Below are positions 10,182 to 19,185 of a DNA stretch of 20,053 nucleotides, piece after piece; the stretch's first letter is position 1, and every line of letters begins with the position of its first letter. This DNA is from Apostichopus californicus (Eukaryota; Echinodermata; Holothuroidea; Aspidochirotida; Stichopodidae). A program made the position numbers and the translations under genes. The stretch is from contig JAIPMN010004473.1 in the NCBI GenBank assembly GCA_020650975.1, positions 1-20,053 on the forward strand, read 5' to 3'. The notes beneath the pieces were generated by a model. It was not told the origin of the DNA. It saw only the letters and a list, made by a program, of their open reading frames with translations, and did no database searches.

Positions 10182-13100
10182 CTGTGAAGTCAAGAGAAAA
10201 GATGAGGTTATTTAATTCGGCTCAATATATGTTATTGATTAAAAGCTCGACCATTTCGAAGAAAACTTAAAAAGAGATATTTCTCGTTTAACTATTTTCC
10301 TCTTGAAGTATTGTTATGTTTTTGCTAGTGTCTGTAAATAAATTAGCACGGACTATTAATGCTAGCATCAATTATGAATTTATGGTCAATAATTAAGGTT
10401 TGGTTACATACACTCTTCCGCCAACACAAACGGAAGAGTCCTTGTCTTTTTATTCATTATCTCTAGCAGAACGGTCAATATTCTCTGATCGATCACGGCA
10501 AATTTCGCCAGTAAAGGGTTCTTTTTATTTATGATTAATCCCAATTTTTAAAAGATTTGAGCATTTTGAGCAAAATGTTAAAATATGTAAGCAATACTGA
10601 TAATCATTTCTAAGAGGAGGGATTTACGGGGAAAGCGTGACTTCTCGCAACTTTTGAATATTTTTTGGCAGGAATATCGTGTCACAAAATCACGTAAAAT
10701 TCGTCCATATATGCACATCAGAGGATGCTGAGCATAATTTTCATATTCAGTCAAACTGCTTACCCAGGCTCCCTTCACTTTTCAAAAACTCTGGATTAAT
10801 TTTTCCTGTATAATTTACTTATTTATTGTTTTTAATTGTGATTTATGCTAATTTTATAATTATGATCGATATTGAATTTTGCTGGTACGACACTATAAGG
10901 TATTATCATAAGTTTTAATGGTATTTTAAATACAACTGCGATTAACTTTTTTATGTATTTTTGTATTTTTTGTATTTTTTTGTATTCATAAACACCCGAG
11001 GGAGGAAGATAATTTACTTATTTATTGTTTTTAATTGTGATTTATGCTAATTTTATAATTATGATCGATATTGAATTTTGCTGGTACGACACTATTAGGT
11101 ATTATCATAAGTTTTAATGGTATTTTAAAATACAACTGCGATTAACTTTTGTTTATATTCATTCTAAGGATTATATGGCATGGTACGAAAATAAACACCA
11201 CTTTTATACACAGCACCGACAAGAGGGGTTGGGTCAGGGAGCTCGGATCCTGGCTCAATTAATGTGGGGGCGGTTAAATATGGTATAAAGACATTGTTTT
11301 CTCATTTCATGATATACTTAAGGAAAAATGAAGAGTACCCCCGGTGACATCATTTTTCCGGGGTCTGACCTGACTCTACTGAGTTGCATCTATGCATATT
11401 CAGTGCCTTAATTTTAAATATATTTATACATAGGTGGTAAGATCATTATCTCAGTTAATCTCATAATTCAATCAGTAATCGTACCAAATTTTATAATTAA
11501 AGACAGTTGCGAAGCGTTGCTGAAGAAATTGTTCGCATCACACGTGACCGATGCCATTGCAAACGTCCCCGGGAGGTCCCCTATTGTAATGGTTGACGTC
11601 ACTGAGATTGGTGAATGTGCCTGCGTTGTCACGGAAATGTCCCTTCCCCAGTAACCATCACCACCGAGTGTAAAGTTTTTGGACATCCAAGCCACTTCTG
11701 GAACAGGGAATCCGTATGCGGTACATGCGATTTGGATTGGCTGATATAGAGGGCTCCCTAACTTGATATATTCTTTCACGTTAACTTCAACAGCAACTGA
11801 AATTAAAACGAGAGGATATTGAAGCCACGTGATAAAGTATCTCGAATGACGTCATGCAGAGATTTTAACAGAGATGTCAAGTGTCCAAACGGTGGTTAAA
11901 TAAATCATCGTTAATCGAATTCAAATATGTCTTCTTCTTCTTTTCAAAAATAGAAATAAGAGAAATTTTATGTGAATGAAGTATAAAGGAAGATGTTTAA
12001 CCCTAGTTCTATAATTCTAATATGATAGCAAATAGTCGATGAGCGCTGAACTCAACAAAATTTAAAATAATACCTCTACAATCGCATTTTGTATAATAAA
12101 GATCTTTATGACAAGTGCATGTGAATGGACGTTGCGCTGTTTGAGCATTGTAACGGGTATGTATGGAATGAGCGTGGATACAGTTCATATCTATTGCAAT
12201 ATGTAATATCCACAAATGAGAGCATCTTTGTCCTGAAAATTGGGATTAGCTATGATCGCCAAATGTCAAACTAAATAAGACAATAAAAGCATAATGAAAG
12301 ATCAACCTCATGCTGGTCAAATGTATGTCGAAGATACCGAACTCTTCTAATAAGGTTTCAGCTATTTACGAAGCTTATGCATTCATAGCCTATTAATCTG
12401 AAAGGTGAAGCTGATCAAATTGTTATATTTTGTATTCTTCTACGTATTTATAGCATTTAGGAATTTGGTTCCCTGACAAGTGGATCTCAGGAGAGGCGGA
12501 AGAAGGTTCAATGTGGGAAGGGAGGGGCAGAAACCTCGAGGGGCAGTGGGTTACGTGTCTTTCATTTTTGCAACGAATAAGGCATTTGTTAATTACCGAT
12601 GTGGTCAAGGGCATTTGTTTACAAAAAAGGGGCACTTTATATGAAAAGGTGCACTTGAGAGGATTTTTAAAAAAGAAAGTGGCGAGAGGAAAACGTCACC
12701 GATGCTCTCAGTTCCGCCGCCCTGGAGGCTCTTCTCGAAGAAAGCAACACACATCTATATCAGAACACTTGCTTTATCGTCAGCAGATTTTGACGTTTCA
12801 TTGGAATGACTTCAGGCAGTTTGAGTATTCATACACACCCGAGGGAGGAAGACATTTTTTCAACTTTTGCCGTAGTTGATGTCTCAGTACGTGTTTGTCA
12901 AATTTAAGCTTCGACCTTTCCAGCTTACTGCACTAAATGTTCAGTGAAAATGACTCCGTTCTATGCAATTTTCATATCAATATTCATTATTTTGTTGAGT
13001 TATCTGTTGTTAAAAATGTTGAGGTGAATCAAATTCGCCAGATTTATTAACGAGTCTGTAGATTCTACAAATTTCAATCAAAATTTGCAAGCCCCGCCCA

Positions 13101-14758
13101 ACAGATCATGCGCCAATCAAATCTCTCTTTGTTGTTTACAACCGTTAGGTCTAGGTTTACTTGTACTTTCGTGGCTAGTCTGTCTTAGGTCCCTTGCTCT
13201 TGTTTCTTTCTCTCGGTCTCACCAATGTAACTTGCAAAATTGTGTCATTTTCTTCCATTGCAATGAATAAACAAGTGTTTTCAGACGTTTTCTCCGTGGA
13301 ATTGTTAAAAGTGGATGATGCGACAAAGGACTGCGTTAAAATCTTGATCGGGCCTCATGTGTAGACTATTTTGTTTACATTTGTGTAATGAAAATGCTGA
13401 CATGGGCGCTCGCAGTAATTTTACGGTAAATCGTTCGCGCCATAAGGGCAACAAAACTAAATTTCTTTCTTTCGATTGCGACAGCTTTTCTTCATTAAAC
13501 TCACCTGGTCAGAGTGCTTAGAATAAGAAACATTGAATCTACTTCGGAAGTTTTTTAGTCGAAATTCATCAGAAAACACGTATTGAGAATTTAAAGTTCC
13601 GTGTTATGCGATTTACACAACTGCGGACACCACCCCTCCCCCCACCCACAACTCATCTTTGCTCACTCCGCCTTCAAAGTATCCACACATACACACACAC
13701 ACTTACTAGCATCCCAAAGATACAGACAGATTTATTTACCATTGACATTAATATTTCTCAAGATGGTTTCGGATCGCCGGTTGACTACATATCTTAACAA
13801 GCAAGTATAGATCCCTGCGTCATTCCTATCGGCCTCATATATAACTAATGAACCATTGCTTAGTATTTCTCCATCGGGGCTCCTGTCACCGTCGAGATCA
13901 TGTAGACCCGTTGTACCAATCAAAATCCCGTTCTTGTTCCAGTACATATTGCCCGATGGGATCGGAGGGACCACCAAACAGGTCAAGACAAACCCCTCAC
14001 CGTCGGTGAGGATAAAATCTGCCATAGGCTCAAGATTCGGTTCTGCAGTGAAGAATGTTTCGTAATATATGTTTAAAGACGCCCCATTCAACGGAAAGAA
14101 AGTGTTAATGTAAATGCCATTGATTTAAAGAAGTTCCCCCAGGCACATGCCCACCCACCCACCCCACCCCACCGAAGCCCTCCTCCGTTCAAAATATGTT
14201 AGGAAGTCAATTAATTGTAATTCCGTCTCAACATTCAATAATCAGTTTACAGCCCACTGTTGAAACTTTTTTCTTCTTTTTTCTGAGACACTTTGTTATC
14301 GAATCATATGCTCCCACAATGTGTGCGGAGGGAACAGTAACAGTACCGTCTGTAACATAACCAGATTTGTAATTGCAATTGATGGGTGATTAAAATTGAA
14401 GTAATTTTACAATTGATTAGTTTATATAGCTGAGATATCATTTTAACTTAAAAAATCAATATACCTGCGTGTATAGTGACGTGAACAGAATCCATGCCTG
14501 GCATATCGTAAGAAGCGCACGTAAATAACCCTGCATCAATTTCTCCTGCGTTGTAAATTATGAGCGCATTCGTCGTCACTGTGTCAGCCAAATTGACACT
14601 TTCGATGACTTCATACCTTGGTCTGACGTCTTCGGCGGGAAATCCATTATATAGCCAATAGACTTCGACCGACTCCCACTCAAAACTCGCCTCACATGTT
14701 AAGGTTACCGTCTCACCGATAAAAGCTGTTACTGGTTTACTATTTCTGATGAACAAAT
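10033..14758 (-). CDS. Ig-Ig-EGF-like-Ig surface protein, probably GPI-anchored (5' end missing)
   Basis: Minus-strand exons at 14758-14465, 14042-13740, 12190-12074, 11796-11485 and 10181-10033 are all flanked by AG/GT, and every internal junction is phase 1. Joining them gives about 390 residues without a stop: two Ig domains with identically placed Cys21, Trp34 and Cys80, a 39-codon cysteine-rich EGF-like module, a third Ig domain (Cys24, Trp36, Cys85), and a terminal exon ending in a hydrophobic tail. Split codons resolve to Glu, Asp, Val and Gly. Sequons include KNFT, SNAS, SNGS and GNGS. The likely role is extracellular adhesion or recognition at the membrane, inferred from architecture only. 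No signal-peptide exon was found, so the 5' end may lie further upstream or outside the window. The domain order recalls the Ig-Ig-EGF-Ig region of Tie receptors, but there is no room for FN3, transmembrane and kinase exons before NDUFAF3. It could also be a decayed paralogue. Confidence 0.75.
10810..11150. repeat. 141-bp direct duplication with 58-bp spacer
   Basis: 10810-10950 and 11009-11150 are near-identical copies in direct orientation, starting ATAATTTACTTATTTATTG and ending GCGATTAACTTTT. I see about two differences (ATAAGG/ATTAGG and one extra A). The spacer is a TGTATTTTT stutter followed by ACACCCGAGGGAGGAAGA. It lies in the last intron of the Ig gene. The near-identity implies a recent duplication or an assembly duplication. 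Confidence 0.93.
10983..11009 (+). repeat. 27-nt dispersed motif, copy 1
   Basis: TATTCATAAACACCCGAGGG followed by AGGAAGA matches 12826-12852 at 26 of 27 positions (A/C difference). It is probably a fragment or end of a dispersed repeat, because flanking sequence is not shared. Confidence 0.75.
11485..11796 (-). CDS. Immunoglobulin domain exon 3 (phase 1-1, I-set-like)
   Basis: The acceptor TTTTAATTTCAG ends at 11797 and the donor GTACGA follows 11485. The 312-nt exon encodes VEVNVKEYIKLGSPLYQP, then IACTAYGFPVPEVAW with Cys24 and Trp36, a sequon KNFT, a TSTITIGDL E/F region and ASVTCDANN with Cys85. The phrase A-x-G-F-P-x-P-x-V-x-W is typical of I-set Ig domains. The Tyr two residues before the second Cys is replaced by Val. 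Read-through past the donor meets a stop after about seven codons, so intron retention would give a secreted form. Confidence 0.88.
12074..12190 (-). CDS. EGF-like cysteine-rich exon (phase 1-1), atypical cysteines
   Basis: The 117-nt open segment (39 codons) is flanked by AG (TTGCAATAG) and the donor GTATTA, phase 1 on both sides, which is the usual size and phase of an EGF exon. It encodes MNCIHAHS... and ends FTCTCHKDLYYTKCDCR. The C-x-C followed by eight residues and a Cys matches the EGF C4-x-C5-x8-C6 ending. The first half has one Cys only; Ser8 sits four residues after the first Cys, where EGF C2 would be. An extra Cys follows C6. The acceptor pyrimidine tract is weak. It may be a degenerate EGF, an alternatively spliced cassette, or a chance frame. 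Confidence 0.5.
12480..12860. other. GC-richer, repeat-like intronic block
   Basis: Within the 1.55-kb intron between Ig exon 2 and the EGF-like exon, this block is GC-richer and has opposed GGCGGAA (12495) and TTCCGCC (12712) sequences, which suggests a degraded DNA element. A forward open frame of 122 codons covers it, but the product is not recognised and resembles no domain. I do not call a gene. The rest of the intron (12861-13739) shows only simple (AC)n and C-rich tracts. Confidence 0.35.
12826..12852 (+). repeat. 27-nt dispersed motif, copy 2
   Basis: TATTCATACACACCCGAGGG followed by AGGAAGA is the partner of 10983-11009. It sits at the end of a stretch (about 12480-12860) with higher GC and repeat-like composition in the intron between Ig exon 2 and the EGF-like exon. 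Confidence 0.75.
13740..14042 (-). CDS. Immunoglobulin domain exon 2 (phase 1-1)
   Basis: The acceptor CACTGCAG ends at 14043 and the donor GTAAAT follows 13740. The 303-nt exon contains GEGFVLTC (Cys21), NMYWNKNG (Trp34) and RNDAGIYTC (Cys80), the canonical Ig core with the D-x-G-x-Y-x-C motif. The Cys and Trp positions are identical to those of the preceding exon, which suggests tandem exon duplication. There is one sequon, SNGS. The final split codon is G|AT (Asp) if joined to the EGF-like exon, or G|TT (Val) if joined directly to Ig exon 3. Confidence 0.9.
14465..14758 (-). CDS. Immunoglobulin domain exon 1 (phase 1-1)
   Basis: The acceptor CCTTTGCAG ends at 14759 and the donor GTATAT follows 14465. 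The 294-nt exon encodes one Ig domain. After strand A (NSKPVTAFIGETVTLTC) come the B-strand Cys at codon 21, the C-strand Trp at codon 34 (EVYWLYNG) and the F-strand signature D-A-G-L-F-T-C with Cys at codon 80. The Cys-to-Cys spacing of 59 is normal for Ig domains. The last base, G, completes a Glu codon with the next exon. Confidence 0.88.
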
Positions 14759-14934
14759 CTGCAAAGGAAAATGAACAATATCACTTATTCACTCTTTGTC
14801 GATGACTTCGGGAAACAACTATGATTTTAATATGGACGAGATCGTTGAAGAAGAGTCATGAGTTCAGACTGCATTGTATACACCCCACTCCGCTTGTTGT
14901 TTGTAAAGAAATGACTCTTTAAATATCTGAGGCT

Positions 14935-15060
14935 CATCAATTAGAGTGGCTGGATTACTTACTCTAGTGCACTGACCCTCAGGTCAGTACCTCAGATGCA
15001 GCACAAAACTGAATAGGAAGACATACGCCATAAATAGCCTGAAATAAGATGTTTGCAATA
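14935..15060 (+). repeat. Dispersed repeat family A, copy 2
   Basis: It begins CATCAATTAGAGTGGCTGG and contains a short palindromic GACCCTCAGGTC, GCACAAAACTGAATAGGAAG, and the end GATGTTTGCAATA. It is in the same orientation as the copy at 2751-2881. Confidence 0.65.
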
Positions 15061-15149
15061 AGTATCTTAAAGTTGAATATACTTCTGTTGTCTCTTCTTG
15101 AAGTATGACATATCATGACAACACATTCTATCTTACATCAACCACTTAC

Positions 15150-15309
15150 GTTCAAACACCCGGATGTCTTTCTTTCGAACCATATGATTGGTTCGTATAC
15201 ATTTTGTCAATTTTGTTTTGATAGATTTGTACCACGTGGCAATTTGAGTTGACTCACTTCGGGCAAGTTTTGCACAGGGTGATTTAACATGATCGAGTTT
15301 ATATGTTTC
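15150..15309 (-). other. Weak candidate upstream coding exon of the Ig gene
   Basis: A minus-strand open segment of 53 codons ends in E-C before a strong donor GTAAGT (15149-15144). It is in phase 1, the phase required to join Ig exon 1, giving ...IRVFEH-LFIRNS. It contains STQIATWYKSIKTKLTKC and an internal Met (MVRKKDIRVFE). There is no signal peptide, no Ig pattern and no convincing acceptor. It overlaps a small tandem duplication. It could be chance. Confidence 0.2.
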
Positions 15310-15381
15310 CTATCCTGTGATATTAATTACCTGAAGAAAGTTTATGTTTCCTATCCTGTTAGATGAATTATCTGAAGAAAA
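15302..15381. repeat. Tandem duplication, about 41-bp unit
   Basis: TATGTTTCCTATCCTGT begins at 15302 and again at 15343. Each copy continues to a related TGAATTA/TTAATTA and CTGAAGAAA segment. Two imperfect copies. Confidence 0.85.
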
Positions 15382-15982
15382 TGTCTGCACTAGTGTGTGA
15401 AAAAAACACATCCTGGTAAAATGTGTATTATCTCAGGTTTGATTTGATTAAGTTTGTTGAAATTTTGCCAATGTATCTGGCAACAGTAGAATCCTTAGAA
15501 GAAAACAATATTCTGAATAAAAATCCATTTGGATAAAGGCTTGAAAGGCTCGAATATTCCAATTGTGTCAAATTTCAAGAACACATTAACAGCAACAATA
15601 TTTTAAAGAAAACTAAAGCTTTTTCACGAGGCATGTGCCATGATGACATCACATACTACCCACTGTGATTCATATCCAGGAGTAATGAGGGTGGGATTTT
15701 CCTTCAACTTCAATAACACTTTTCATCCATTACAAGGGATCAGTTTCAAGTTTCCATCCTAATAAGCGATCCCAGCAATATCAAGGACACTGTCTCGACG
15801 GACGCTAGTATCCTATAGTCCCGGATGTACAGGATTATATCCGTTATATTATACACTTGAAACATGGAGGTATTAATTGGAAACAATGAGCTTTCGTTGG
15901 AAGCCCAACTGATTAATGTAGTATCCGGTTAAATTTAGTATACATTATCGGGAACAGAATTTTAGAGGAGATGAGACCCGTT

Positions 15983-16257
15983 CAGGCGCGTAGCGAGGAA
16001 TTTGCCAAAGGATCGGCGGAGGCTGTAGGCAAACTATCTAAGCGTAGCGCCACCATAAGTTGGCGCGAAGTGTACAGGAAAATGTTGGCCGAAAATGCCT
16101 CCCAGATTGCTGGAAATGGCACTTCCCAGGCCTTGTACTGGTTGCATCTAGGCATTTTCTATTTTGAAATTACTAGCGATATCATAAAAAAATATGCTCA
16201 AGGGGGAGGGGGGAGCTCGCCCCCTTCGCCTCCCCCCCCCCTTTGGCTACGCGCTTG
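15983..16257. mobile_element. hAT-like non-autonomous DNA transposon (MITE), 275 bp
   Basis: The terminal inverted repeats are CAGGCGCGTAGC (15983-15994) and GCTACGCGCTTG (16246-16257), matching at 11 of 12 positions. They are flanked by 8-bp near-direct repeats GACCCGTT (15975-15982) and GACCCCTT (16258-16265), 7 of 8 identical. An 8-bp target duplication with CAG-starting termini containing GCGTAGC is characteristic of the hAT superfamily. The 3' part carries G-run/C-run inverted sequence (16202-16241). No transposase is present; the 117-codon frame through it is not considered a gene. Confidence 0.75.
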
Positions 16258-16557
16258 GACCCCTTTTGTAGCCTCGAATGGATTATATTTCAGCTTACAT
16301 GTATACGAGCCCATGCAGTCATAATAATGATAGAAAAGTAAAATGTTTGAATGGATTTCCATGTACTTAAGATAACGGTGTATCATTTCCTCTTTATTCT
16401 CTATGACGGAATTTCCCACCTCATCCCACCCCACCCACCCAACCACTCCCCTTCTCGACCACAGCCCCCTATAAAAAAGAAATACTCCCTATTAGCTTAG
16501 AAAAGATAATGTTAGGTCCTACTTACTCGCGGCTATTCATGCAAGCTATACATGCAA

Positions 16558-16681
16558 GGAGTGTAAGCTCAGTGGTTAACGCCGGTGCCTTCCAATCATA
16601 AGGTCCCCCGGTTCGAGTCACTCCAAGAATAATTTATGTCGTCCAGTTACAGAGTTGTTGACAATTGACAATTCATAATCA
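16558..16681 (+). mobile_element. tRNA-derived SINE, 3'-truncated copy
   Basis: It starts GGAGTGTAAGCTCAGTGG with a box A-like TAAGCTCAGTGGTTAA, then the box B-like GGTTCGAGTCACTCC. GGAGTG can pair with CACTCC as an acceptor stem. The tRNA-like head is followed by TATGTCGTCCAGTTACAGAG and CATAATCA, then a short A-rich run. It is nearly identical to the head of the copy at 18761 but lacks the 3' half. Confidence 0.85.
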
Positions 16682-18760
16682 GAAAAAAAGGAAAGCTAAA
16701 AATAGACCTAACGAAACATTCTCACGTAATTAATCAAAATAATTAACATATGTTGGCCTGTATTGTTTCAACTCATGCTCGATATAAATGTAGGTCATTC
16801 AACGTTCAACAATCCATACTAATTTATATCAAATGCAAGAATGGAAGGTAGCTTAATTGCCACCATGCAGGAGACGATGTATAACCTATATGACAAATAG
16901 CAACGTGAGAAGAAAACAAAAAGTGAATGGAAAACTTCCTTTGTTCTAAAACTCTCAGTGAATGTTATCGTCGATAATTAATCCAGTGTGCCAAACTTAA
17001 CATTTTTCTTATGTTTTATATATAGCACGCTAATTGGTATACCTGCGTGTCTATACATTTTTGAAACTATATAGAATACCCAAATTAAATTAGATATCCT
17101 GTGACCGACAATGTTTTAGTTTTTTCTTTGCTTAGCCAAGTGGGGATCCATAAAGGTAATATTAGCCAAAAAGGTCATATTAGCCGAAAAGCAAATTGAT
17201 TAAGATTATTGCCACATTATGTGATGCAAAAATCATGCAAAAACCGTCTAGCGGCGGTTTGCAAATATTTTTTCGGGGGATTTTATTAGTCTTTCGTAAA
17301 TGTAAAAGTTCGGAGCCATGATGCAAAATGCCAACATCTCAAAGCGAAGTGTCTGCACTTTTTAAGAAATTTCATCCAAGATAGAGATCTGCTTGATCCA
17401 CTTCAACCCCAGTCCCCATGCATCTATAATCTATAGCGATGTACAGGCACAGTACCAGAAAGTGCGAGCCGCCTCACCCCTTCCCCTCGATCCCCTTTCA
17501 ACCCCCCCCCCCCCAACACACACACACAAATTAACAGTGGTTATTAGCACAAAACAAAGTAAACATAATAACAGACTTAATTTATAGCCTAAATATTCCT
17601 CAGAATGTACCATTTCACGTCTTAGTCCATGTTAGGTATGCATATATGCATAAGTCTTATAGGAAGATCCTTGGGCACACTTAGTCGGTGTAATGATTTA
17701 TTGGGTTCGTGTATACGAGTTATAAGTAACACTATAGTGTCCTATCTATCACGATATGAAAGTTTAAAAAGACACATTCCAGACCTGATTTATTGATTAG
17801 AGAACCTATAGCTCTATAGAATGCAAGGAATAACGTGTCTCGGCAACACGTTTATACATTCGAACATAAATGTATCGTTCGTTTCCTTCAGTAATGTCAT
17901 TACCAGGGTTTTGAATACCAGGTGGGGCACGGGTATAATTTTATGTCACCGGGCCCCTTTCTTGAAGTCTGCAATGTTCCTTAAGTGTATTATGACAATG
18001 AGAATACATTATTCTTTATGCCACAGTTACCGGAGACCCCTGATTGACCCCGCTGGCCCGTGGCTCAAATCTCACAGACCACGTGGTTGCAACTGCATAT
18101 AAGTCCCCGTTTCCTATTCAAATAAACATCTTTACATACGAATCTCGCCAATTCCAATAACTGCAGTGGTATAGCGATTACCGGCTAATTGCACCTTTGT
18201 GTGTGCGTGTTTTGTATGACATTGTTTTCTTCTCCCCTTGTTTTTGGACGAGTATGGTTGGCCAACCATAGACGAGAAGGTATACTTCAAAGCGGTCGTT
18301 CAATTAACATTTCACTATTGTTAGTGAATCTGCTGGGGAGTTGAGTGTAGGCCTATATGTCATTTAAGAATGCTGCTTTAAAGACTTAAGTTTGGACAGA
18401 TAAAGTTAATAAGTAGATAAGAACAATTTCCTGGATGAGCAGCTTTATTATTAGTTATTATTATTAGTTTATCATTCTCACCTATTGGCTATTAACTAAT
18501 TTACTGGGTGGACAACGTTGGAATTTCTGTTTTACCATACAAATATGTAAAGGTGATGTCAACATCGTTCAACAAACCACTGATTAGGCTGTTTTTATGG
18601 AAACAAAAATATGTAAGGCGTATTCAAACTAATTATTTTCAAATAATGAAGGATAATATCCCGTATAGCTACAGCTAATTAACTTCACTTATTGCAATAC
18701 TGTTAAGTATAGCCTGACATTTATGCATATCTTAGATATGCGGATATCTTAGATATTTAA
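16682..18760. other. Intergenic or 5'-intronic DNA between SINE copies
   Basis: AT-rich sequence with a poly-C/(CA)n tract (17501-17526) and the palindrome at 18253. Short open frames show no domain. If the Ig gene has a distant first exon this may be intron; I checked several donor-like sites on the minus strand (for example near 18473, 16519 and 19528) and none follows a signal-peptide-like frame. Confidence 0.5.
18253..18270. repeat. 18-bp perfect palindrome flanked by GACGAG direct repeats
   Basis: TATGGTTGGCCAACCATA is self-complementary. It is flanked directly by GACGAG on the left (18247-18252) and GACGAG on the right (18271-18276). It resembles a tiny insertion with a target duplication, or a strong dyad binding site. 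Confidence 0.85.
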
Positions 18761-18995
18761 GGAGTGTTAGCTCAGTGGTTAACGCCGGTGCCTTCCAATC
18801 ATAAGGTCCCCCGGTTCGAGTCACTCCAAGATTAATGTATATATGTCGTCCAGTTACAGAGTTGTTGACAATTGACAATTCATAATCATGGACGTTAAAT
18901 ATGAATGTAAGAGACTGACTTCGGTCTGCATGCGGCTTTGATAAGCCATTGAGGCTTCTTCGCGAGTTCCTGCTTGCACAAGGATCGAAAATACA

Positions 18996-19026
<31 letters not shown>
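18761..19026 (+). mobile_element. tRNA-derived SINE, full-length copy with (CATA)n tail
   Basis: The tRNA-like head GGAGTGTTAGCTCAGTGG (box A TTAGCTCAGTGG, box B GGTTCGAGTCACTCC) spans about 70 bp. It is followed by a body with GTCGTCCAGTTACAGAG and a 3' region CTTCTTCGCGAGTTCCTGC, ending in (ACAT)n. Such short-repeat tails are typical of SINEs mobilised by a partner LINE. Open frames across it are not considered genes. Confidence 0.85.
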
Positions 19027-19154
19027 GACATGTAAGTTTGTCCTCAAAATTAATATTTCGTAGAACTAGAAATATCAAGCTTGGGTATAGAACATTAGGA
19101 GGCAATCTGGGACAAGATTATAATGTAAATGAGGTCAGAGAAGGCGGTTTTGTC

Positions 19155-19185
19155 AATGCCACCCATGCCACCAATGCCACCCATG
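19155..19185 (+). repeat. 18-bp tandem repeat, 1.7 copies
   Basis: The unit AATGCCACCCATGCCACC at 19155-19172 is followed by AATGCCACCCATG. It is itself built of ATGCCACC words. Confidence 0.85.

Noticed and set aside
12511..12879. 122-codon plus-strand frame, the longest in the window
   Set aside because: No recognisable domain, low-complexity basic composition, and it lies in repeat-like DNA inside an intron of the opposite-strand gene.
15971..16324. 117-codon plus-strand frame
   Set aside because: It runs through the hAT-like MITE and its poly-Gly/Pro segment comes from G/C runs.
16558..16627. A functional tRNA gene
   Set aside because: Box A and box B are present, but the anticodon arm folds poorly and the unit is repeated at 18761 with a SINE body, so it is a SINE head.
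18480..18560. Minus-strand donor-like CCAATAG|GTGAGAATG as a first exon
   Set aside because: The only nearby ATG frame stops before the donor and has no signal peptide.
18732..19105. Minus-strand frames with MYVCMYVCMYV repeats
   Set aside because: They are translations of the (CATA)n tail and SINE body.
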